From the NCBI RefSeq assembly GCF_011683915.1, contig NZ_JAAQPH010000034.1, positions 1-39,674 on the forward strand: a DNA stretch of 39,674 nt. Direction: 5' to 3'. Source of the stretch: Pelagibius litoralis (GTDB lineage: Bacteria; Pseudomonadota; Alphaproteobacteria; Kiloniellales; Kiloniellaceae). Shown in pieces: positions 34,808 through 39,674 of this stretch (position 1 is the first letter of the stretch; every line of letters begins with the position of its first letter). The notes under the pieces are model-generated. The model had not been told where the DNA came from, did not search any database, and saw only the letters and a list, made by a program, of their open reading frames with translations. The position numbers and the translations under genes were made by a program.

Positions 34808-35419
34808 CTACTCCAGCTTTTCGCCGGGATAGAGGCCGTAAAAGCCGCTGCGCTGCAGCCAGCCGCTGTAACCGCCGGCGGCAATCTCGCACCAGTCGTC
34901 GCGGCAGCGCTCCAGGGTGCCGACGACCCCGGCATCCAGCAGGGCGACACCGGCGGCCTCGGCCTCCGGGCGCCGCTTCAGGGTGCGGCGCTGGCCGACG
35001 ATCAGAATGCCGCGCCGGCCCTGCACCATCGACTGGTGGATCCAGCCTTCGGTGCCCTGCCAGTCGCGGATGCGCCGCCAGGTATCGAACTCGTCGATGA
35101 TTTCCACCGGCATGCCGCTGCGCCGATAAACCCAGTCGATGGGGTAGCGCGTGCCCGGGCCGCTGCGCAGGTTCACCTCTGAAGCGCGCAGGCTGACGAA
35201 GCGCGGCAACGGCAGGCCGGTACGGCCGGGGGGCGGTGGCCGCTGGCTGGCCTCTGGTTTACCCCTCTCTGCGGTTTCCTGCTGGGCGACGGCGGCGGCC
35301 AGCGGTGCAAAGGTGCCGCCGGCAGCCAGAACCATGGCCGCAAGGACCCTGGCCGCGATCCTAGCCGCAACCTGGGCCGCAAGTCCGCGATGGTGTTTCC
35401 TGGCGGGGCTTGTCATCAT
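34808..35419 (-). CDS. Secreted bacterial SH3-domain protein
   Basis: A 203-residue exported protein. An Ala-rich signal peptide (about 1-46, ending near AAAVAQQ) is followed by a Pro-rich linker and a bacterial SH3 domain (FVSLRASEVNLRSGPGTRYPIDWVYRRSGMPVEIIDEFDTWRRIRDWQGTEGWIHQSMVQG, about 74-134), then a second SH3-like segment (about 145-200, ending SGWLQRSGFYGLYPGEKLE). Such proteins often act at the cell wall or as periplasmic partners; the ligand is unknown. The start is the first ATG of an ATGATG pair at 35419. It is divergent from the dehydrogenase gene, with a 242-base gap holding no other clear feature. Confidence 0.85.
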   Translation of the reverse strand: MMTSPARKHHRGLAAQVAARIAARVLAAMVLAAGGTFAPLAAAVAQQETAERGKPEASQRPPPPGRTGLPLPRFVSLRASEVNLRSGPGTRYPIDWVYRRSGMPVEIIDEFDTWRRIRDWQGTEGWIHQSMVQGRRGILIVGQRRTLKRRPEAEAAGVALLDAGVVGTLERCRDDWCEIAAGGYSGWLQRSGFYGLYPGEKLE

Positions 35420-35661
35420 TCCTTCCTATCGTCTGGCTTCGCGGTCGGTCAAGCCGGTCGCGGAGAATCCCGGTGCGCAGGATCGCGGCGCGGTGATCCG
35501 CCGCAGTTTTTGGCGGTCTTAGACCCCAGCACGGCCTGGACAAGCCGCCGCCCCGCCTGCTATGGCAAGGCCCATGGTCGCATCCTCGCCTTTGGGCGGG
35601 CCGGTGCCAAACCGTCCAGCAGAACCGTCATTCCGTCCCAGCCCCGTCGAGACAGGAAACA

Positions 35662-36648
35662 ATGCCCCACAAAAAGGTTCGCGTCATCGTCACCCGCCGT
35701 CTGCCGGACGCCATCGAAACGCGGATGATGGAGCTTTTCGACTGCCAGCTGAACCTGGAGGACAAGCCGCTGTCCCAGGCCCAGCTGATCGAGGCGGTGA
35801 AGGAAGCCGAGATCCTGGTGCCCACGGTGACCGACCGCATCGATGCGGCGGTGCTGTCCCAGGCCGGCCCGCAGCTGAAGCTGATCGCCTCCTTCGGCAC
35901 CGGCGTCGACCATATCGACCTGAAGACCGCGCGTCAGCGCGGCATCACCGTGACCAACACGCCGGGTGTCCTGACCGAGGATACGGCGGACATGACCATG
36001 GCGCTGATCCTCTCGGTGCCGCGCCGCCTGGCCGAGGGCGAGCGCCTGGTGCGCTCCGGCGAATGGCCGGGCTGGGCGCCGACCGGCATGCTGGGCCACC
36101 GGGTGAACGGCAAGCGCCTGGGCATCATCGGCATGGGCCGCATCGGCAGCGCCGTGGCGCGCCGCGCCAAGGGCTTCGGCATGTCGATCCACTATCACAA
36201 CCGGCGCCGGGTGCACCCCTCGGTCGAGGAGGAGCTGGAGGCGACCTACTGGGAAAGCCTGGACCAGATGCTGTCGCGCATGGACATCATCTCGGTGAAC
36301 TGCCCGCACACGCCGGCGACCTTTCACCTGCTTTCCGCCCGGCGCATCAAGCTGCTGCGCGAGGAAGCCTATATCGTCAACACCAGCCGCGGCGAGGTGG
36401 TGGACGAAAATGCCCTGACCCGCGCCCTGGAAGCCGGCGAAGTGGCCGGCGCCGGCCTCGACGTCTTCGAGCACGAACCGGCGGTCAATCCCAAGCTGCT
36501 GCGCCTCGACAACGTGGTGCTGCTGCCGCACATGGGCTCGGCCACCATCGAGGGCCGCCACGCCATGGGCGAAAAGGTGATCATCTCCATCAAGACCTTC
36601 GTCGACGGCCACACCCCGCCCGACCGGGTACTGGAGACGATGTTCTAG
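35662..36648 (+). CDS. D-isomer 2-hydroxyacid dehydrogenase (glyoxylate/hydroxypyruvate reductase type)
   Basis: A 328-residue NAD(P)-dependent dehydrogenase. The Rossmann motif is GIIGMGRIGSAVARRAKGFG (154-173, GMGRIG 157-162). Catalytic residues are Arg243 (NTSRGEVVDE), the Glu of DVFEHEP (267-273) and His290 (LLPHMGSAT). The sequence after the second strand, YHNRRR (178-183), is basic, favouring NADPH. The closest type I recognise is glyoxylate/hydroxypyruvate reductase (GyaR/GhrB); phosphoglycerate or formate dehydrogenase are less likely by length. ATG 35662 has AGGAAACA upstream. It is followed 13 bases later by a methyltransferase gene. Confidence 0.87.
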   Translation: MPHKKVRVIVTRRLPDAIETRMMELFDCQLNLEDKPLSQAQLIEAVKEAEILVPTVTDRIDAAVLSQAGPQLKLIASFGTGVDHIDLKTARQRGITVTNTPGVLTEDTADMTMALILSVPRRLAEGERLVRSGEWPGWAPTGMLGHRVNGKRLGIIGMGRIGSAVARRAKGFGMSIHYHNRRRVHPSVEEELEATYWESLDQMLSRMDIISVNCPHTPATFHLLSARRIKLLREEAYIVNTSRGEVVDENALTRALEAGEVAGAGLDVFEHEPAVNPKLLRLDNVVLLPHMGSATIEGRHAMGEKVIISIKTFVDGHTPPDRVLETMF

Positions 36649-36661
36649 AAGGCATTTCTGT

Positions 36662-37306
36662 GTGGCGGCGCGGCGGATCAGCGGTACCGAAGGCTACGCC
36701 GAAGAGGCGGAAAAACTCGTCCGGCAGTACGAACTTCCTTCCTTTGCCGAACTCCACAGCCAGATTCTTCATCTGATCCCGACGGTGCCGGGCCGGGTCC
36801 TGGATATCGGCGCCGGCACCGGGCGCGATGCCGCCGCTCTGGCGGCCCGGGGCCACAGCGTCGTCGCCGTCGAGCCGACCGCTGCCCTGCGCGAAAAGGC
36901 AACCGTCCTGCATCCTTCGCCCGCAATCGAATGGCTGGACGATTCCCTGCCAGAGCTGGCGCAGGTCACGGCGCGCGGCGAGACCTTCGAGCTGATCCTG
37001 CTGACGGCGGTCTGGATGCATCTCGATGCGGTACAGCGCCGGGCGGCGATGCCGCGGGTCGCCGGCCTGCTGCAACCTAGCGGCGTTTTGATTCTCTCCC
37101 TGCGCCATGGGCCGGTGCCGCCGGGCCGGCGCATGTTCGACGTCACCGCCGCGGAGACGGTGGAACTTGCGCAAGTACAAGACCTCGGTCTCGTCCTGCA
37201 GCACGAGAACCAGGACCGCTTCTTCAGGCGCCCGGATGTCAGTTGGACGCGTCTGGCTTTTTCGAAGGCTGCAGAAACCAGTTCCCCCTCACCCAGCTTC
37301 GTCTAA
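36662..37306 (+). CDS. SAM-dependent methyltransferase
   Basis: A 214-residue class I methyltransferase with motif I VLDIGAGTGRDAAALAARGHSVVAVEPT (46-73), a motif-IV-like FELILLTAVWMHLD (109-122) and RVAGLLQPSGVLILSLRHG. It resembles the UbiE/Methyltransf_11/25 group; the substrate cannot be assigned. The GTG 36662 start is 13 bases after the dehydrogenase stop. Its last residues (SSPSPSFV) and stop codon are encoded by the left arm of the palindromic repeat at 37284-37393, so the repeat appears to have reshaped the C-terminus. Confidence 0.82.
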   Translation: MAARRISGTEGYAEEAEKLVRQYELPSFAELHSQILHLIPTVPGRVLDIGAGTGRDAAALAARGHSVVAVEPTAALREKATVLHPSPAIEWLDDSLPELAQVTARGETFELILLTAVWMHLDAVQRRAAMPRVAGLLQPSGVLILSLRHGPVPPGRRMFDVTAAETVELAQVQDLGLVLQHENQDRFFRRPDVSWTRLAFSKAAETSSPSPSFV

Positions 37307-37393
37307 GCGCGATCTACGATCACGCCAAGACTGCACAACCCTCTCCCCCTTGTGGGAGAGGGAGGGGCCCGCGTAAGCGGGAGGGTGAGGGGG
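37284..37393. repeat. Nested palindromic repeat, copy 2
   Basis: This copy carries the same right arm as copy 1 (CCCGCGTAAGCGGG..., one base different) ending in GGGTGAGGGGG, and the same inner hairpin CCCTCTCCC/GGGAGAGGG (37339-37362). The left arm is reduced to CCCCCTCACCC, followed by unrelated bases. It overlaps the end of the methyltransferase gene. Confidence 0.8.
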
Positions 37394-37424
37394 ACTTCTT
37401 TACAGGCCCCTACGTCACCCGCCC

Positions 37425-38435
37425 CTACTTCACGGGGCAGGGCCCCTCGCTGGAGGCGTCGTGGACCTTGATGCTGCCGTCGACGATGCCGGCGGTGGCG
37501 GCCTCGGCGGCGGCCTTCATTTCCGGGGTGATGAGCTTGCGGTTGTTGTCGTCGATCACCCAGTCCAGGCCGCCCTCGGCCAGGCCCAAGACCCGTACCC
37601 CCGGCGTCCAGCGGCCCGCCACCGCGTCGGCGAAGTTCTCATAGACCGCCACGTCGACGCGCTTGCGCAGAGAGGTCAGCACCTTGCCCGGATGCAGGCC
37701 GTTCTGGTTCGAATCGGTGCCGATGCCCAGCGCCCCGCCGTCGGCCGCGGCCTGCAGCACGCCGATGCCGGTCGCCCCGGCGGCCTGGATGATGACGTCG
37801 GCGCCCTGTTCGATCTGGGACCGGGTGAGTTCGGCGCCGCGCGCCGGGTCGGTCCAGGCCGCCGGGGTCGGGCCGGTCATGTTGACGAAGACCTTCACCT
37901 GGGGGTCGGCGCTGCGCGCGCCCTGGACATAGCCGCAGGCGAACTTGCGGATGATCGGGATGTCCATGCCGCCGACGAAGCCCAACGTCCCGGTCCTGGA
38001 GGCCATGGCCGCCAGCCGCCCGACGATGTAGGAGCCTTCCTGCTCGCGGAACACGATGGAGCGCACGTTGGGCGCCTCGACCACCATGTCGACGATGGCG
38101 AAATCGGTCTCCGGGAACTCCGGCGCCGCGGTGGCCAGGGCGCTGGCGTGGGTGAAGCCGATGGCGACGATGGGCGAGTAGCCGCGCTGGGCGAAGGTCC
38201 TGAGCGCCTGCAGGCTCTGCGCGGGCGAGGAGATTTCGAACTCGGCATAGGTGCTGCCGTTGTCGGCCTTGAACCGCTCGGCCCCGTCATAGGCCGACTG
38301 GTTGAACGACCCGTCGAACTTGCCGCCGACGGAATAGATCACGGCGGGCCCGGAATCGTTGGCTGCTAAGGCGGCGGGTGAGAAAAGGCAGAGAAGGACG
38401 GCAAGAAAACGGATGTTGTGGGACGTTCTGGTCAA
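37425..38435 (-). CDS. BMP-family ABC transporter substrate-binding protein
   Basis: A 336-residue periplasmic protein of the BMP/Med/PnrA family, which binds purine nucleosides or related ligands. A Sec signal peptide (NIRFLAVLLCLFSPAALAAND) has a likely cut after ALA; no lipobox. Family blocks include GGKFDGSFNQSAYDGAERF, FREQEGSYIVGRLAAMASRTGTLGFVGGMDIPIIRKFACGYVQGA and GIGTDSNQNGLHPGKVLTSLRKRVDVAVYENF. I chose TTG 38435, with AGGAG nine bases upstream; the frame is open to 38645, but the extra residues precede the signal peptide. No ABC ATPase or permease gene is next to it in the window. Confidence 0.88.
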   Translation of the reverse strand: MTRTSHNIRFLAVLLCLFSPAALAANDSGPAVIYSVGGKFDGSFNQSAYDGAERFKADNGSTYAEFEISSPAQSLQALRTFAQRGYSPIVAIGFTHASALATAAPEFPETDFAIVDMVVEAPNVRSIVFREQEGSYIVGRLAAMASRTGTLGFVGGMDIPIIRKFACGYVQGARSADPQVKVFVNMTGPTPAAWTDPARGAELTRSQIEQGADVIIQAAGATGIGVLQAAADGGALGIGTDSNQNGLHPGKVLTSLRKRVDVAVYENFADAVAGRWTPGVRVLGLAEGGLDWVIDDNNRKLITPEMKAAAEAATAGIVDGSIKVHDASSEGPCPVK

Positions 38436-38641
38436 GTGCGTCTCTCCTGGCTGCGGCGAAAGCTGAAGTGCCGAAAGCCTAAGCGATTTGCACCGGCACC
38501 GGAACCTGTGCATTTTTGCCGCAAATTTGGATAGCCCGTTTGTGGAAAGGCCGCGCACAGGGTCAACATCTGGGTCTTCTATGTCAGGCCGAGTGGGCGT
38601 CGCTTCGGCTTGGAACCGCAAACATGCGAAGCGGAAAAGAA

Positions 38642-39460
38642 TCAAACCGCGCAGAGCGCTTCGCCGGTGCGGTAGTCCAGGGTTTTGAGGTCGCGGATGG
38701 TGGCTTGGGAGCCGCAGAGGGCGCAGGCCGGATCGCGCGCGGCTTTCACCTTGCGGAAGGTGGTGGCCAGGGCGTCGAACAGCAGGAGCGAGCCGGCGAG
38801 ACTGTCACCGATCCCCAGCACCTCCTTCAGCACCTCGTTGGCCTGCAGCGCGCCCAGGCTGCCGGCCAGCGCGCCCAGCACGCCGACATCGGCGCAGCTT
38901 TCCTTGGGGTCGCCGGGCTGCGGGCCGAAGAGGCAGCGATAGCAGGGCTTGTCGCCGCCCTCATGCGCCTTGTAGGTCGAGAGCTGGCCGTCGAAGCGCA
39001 TGATGGCGGCGGAGACCAGGGTCTTGCCCGCCAGATAGCAGGCGTCGTTGGCCAGATAGCGCGTCGGGAAGTTGTCGGAGCCGTCGGCAACAAGGTCGTA
39101 GCGGGCGATGAGGTCCAGGGCGTTGTCCGGCGTCAGGCGCGTTTCGTGCGTCTCGACCTTTACCTCCGGATTGATCTCCGCGAGGCGGCGGCGTGCCGAT
39201 TCCACCTTGCTGACGCCGATGTTGGCGGTGTCGTGCAGCACCTGGCGCTGCAGGTTGGAAAGGTCGACGGCGTCGTCGTCGACGATCCCCAGGGTGCCGA
39301 TCCCAGCTGCGGCGAGATAGAGCAGCAGCGGCGAGCCGAGACCCCCGGCGCCGATCACCAGCACCCGGGCGTTCAGCAGCTTTTCCTGCCCCGCCTCGCC
39401 GATTTCCGGCAGCACGAGGTGGCGCGCATAGCGGTCGATCTGGTCGTCGCTGAAGTCCAT
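38642..39460 (-). CDS. moeB: MoeB/ThiF-like adenylyltransferase
   Basis: A 272-residue E1-like enzyme that adenylates the C-terminal Gly-Gly of a sulfur carrier (MoaD or ThiS). The ATP site has GAGGLGSP (37-44), then VDDDAVDLSNLQRQVLH and Asp130 in DGSDNFPTRY. Two zinc CxxC motifs are CYRC (173-176) and CALC near the C-terminus; Cys189 (ESCADVGVLG) occupies the conserved cysteine position. No rhodanese domain is present. MoeB and ThiF cannot be separated by sequence here; MoeB is the default in the absence of thiamin genes. ATG 39460 matches the family start (DFSDDQIDRYARHLVLPEIG). Confidence 0.88.
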   Translation of the reverse strand: MDFSDDQIDRYARHLVLPEIGEAGQEKLLNARVLVIGAGGLGSPLLLYLAAAGIGTLGIVDDDAVDLSNLQRQVLHDTANIGVSKVESARRRLAEINPEVKVETHETRLTPDNALDLIARYDLVADGSDNFPTRYLANDACYLAGKTLVSAAIMRFDGQLSTYKAHEGGDKPCYRCLFGPQPGDPKESCADVGVLGALAGSLGALQANEVLKEVLGIGDSLAGSLLLFDALATTFRKVKAARDPACALCGSQATIRDLKTLDYRTGEALCAV

Positions 39461-39519
39461 GACAGGCAGTCTAGCGCGTTGAGGCTGTTGGACAAAGGGG
39501 TGGTGATTGGCATCTCACC

Positions 39520-39596
39520 AAGCCCGCTGATGGATGCTCGGGACAAGCCCACTGGTGTCCGGTTAAGACTAGGCCCACTGGAGGACCATCTGATCG
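39520..39596. repeat. Three phased ~25-base degenerate repeats near the right edge
   Basis: AAGCCCGCTG (from 39520), AAGCCCACTG (from 39545) and AGGCCCACTG (from 39571) begin 25 and 26 bases apart. Regular spacing suggests protein-binding sites, for example at the end of a mobile element. The element itself would lie beyond the window. Confidence 0.4.
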
Positions 39597-39674
39597 GGGT
39601 TGATCGGAGGCTCTGGATCGGACTGGATCAGGCGGTCGATGCGCTTTCGGTGCATGAGATTGGCGCGGACGAGG
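39569..39674 (-). CDS. Possible C-terminal end of an unidentified ORF, partial
   Basis: On the minus strand the frame entering at 39673 is open to TAG at 39571-39569, reading LVRANLMHRKRIDRLIQSDP and ending PDQMVLQWA. The residues have a protein-like mix (basic helix then Pro-rich end), but 34 codons are too few to identify. The phased repeats around its stop raise the chance that it is a transposase end, but I cannot confirm that it is real. Confidence 0.25.
   Translation of the reverse strand, partial: LVRANLMHRKRIDRLIQSDPEPPINPDQMVLQWA

Overview
The window looks like a stretch of conserved chromosome from a high-GC alphaproteobacterium, most likely a Rhodospirillales-type lineage. The evidence is a MucR/Ros regulator, an alphaproteobacterial Fur, Irr, an olsB-olsA pair, an alphaproteobacterial-type IF2 N-terminus, a YlxR-YlxQ fusion, and the gene order miaB-phoH-ybeY-corC-lnt-HTH-metK-trmB-rimP-nusA-ylxR-infB-rbfA-truB-rpsO-pnp. 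The taxon is inferred from gene content only; no rRNA or tRNA gene was seen.

Layout. 1-2 kb: the 3' end of tsaB, rimI, a mucR gene behind an AT-rich promoter, and fur. 2-3.7 kb: olsB and olsA (ornithine lipid synthesis). 3.9-9.6 kb: miaB, phoH, ybeY, corC and lnt, tightly packed with short overlaps (tRNA modification, RNA maturation, envelope). 9.7-12.4 kb: an XRE regulator, metK and trmB, with two large palindromes after metK. 12.4-22.4 kb: the translation and RNA-turnover block rimP-nusA-ylxR-infB-rbfA-truB-rpsO-pnp, with structured leaders before rimP and pnp. 22.4-28.3 kb: ugpQ, whose start lies inside the pnp terminator hairpin; a 1136-residue SAM-cyclase-AAA-TPR protein on the minus strand; and an unassigned ATP-grasp protein. 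28.3-31 kb: fabI, fabB and fabA on the minus strand, divergent from irr.

31.4-34.6 kb is the most interesting part. irr is followed by a near-perfect Irr-box-type palindrome next to a TTGACA promoter. That promoter drives a rubredoxin-less rubrerythrin, followed by a GlpC/HdrD-like Fe-S protein and a DUF3501 protein. I read this as an iron- and peroxide-responsive redox module whose biochemistry is open.

34.6-39.7 kb: an SH3-domain secreted protein, a D-2-hydroxyacid dehydrogenase, a methyltransferase, a BMP-family binding protein and a MoeB/ThiF-like E1 enzyme. Two copies of one palindromic repeat family sit here. At the right edge there are three phased degenerate 25-26 bp repeats and a possible ORF 3' end, perhaps the edge of a mobile element.

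Most of the window is ordinary core genome. The observations worth following are the Irr/rubrerythrin module, the RNA leaders, the terminator/start overlap at ugpQ, the HTH-gene operator palindrome, the palindromic repeat families and the unassigned ATP-grasp protein.
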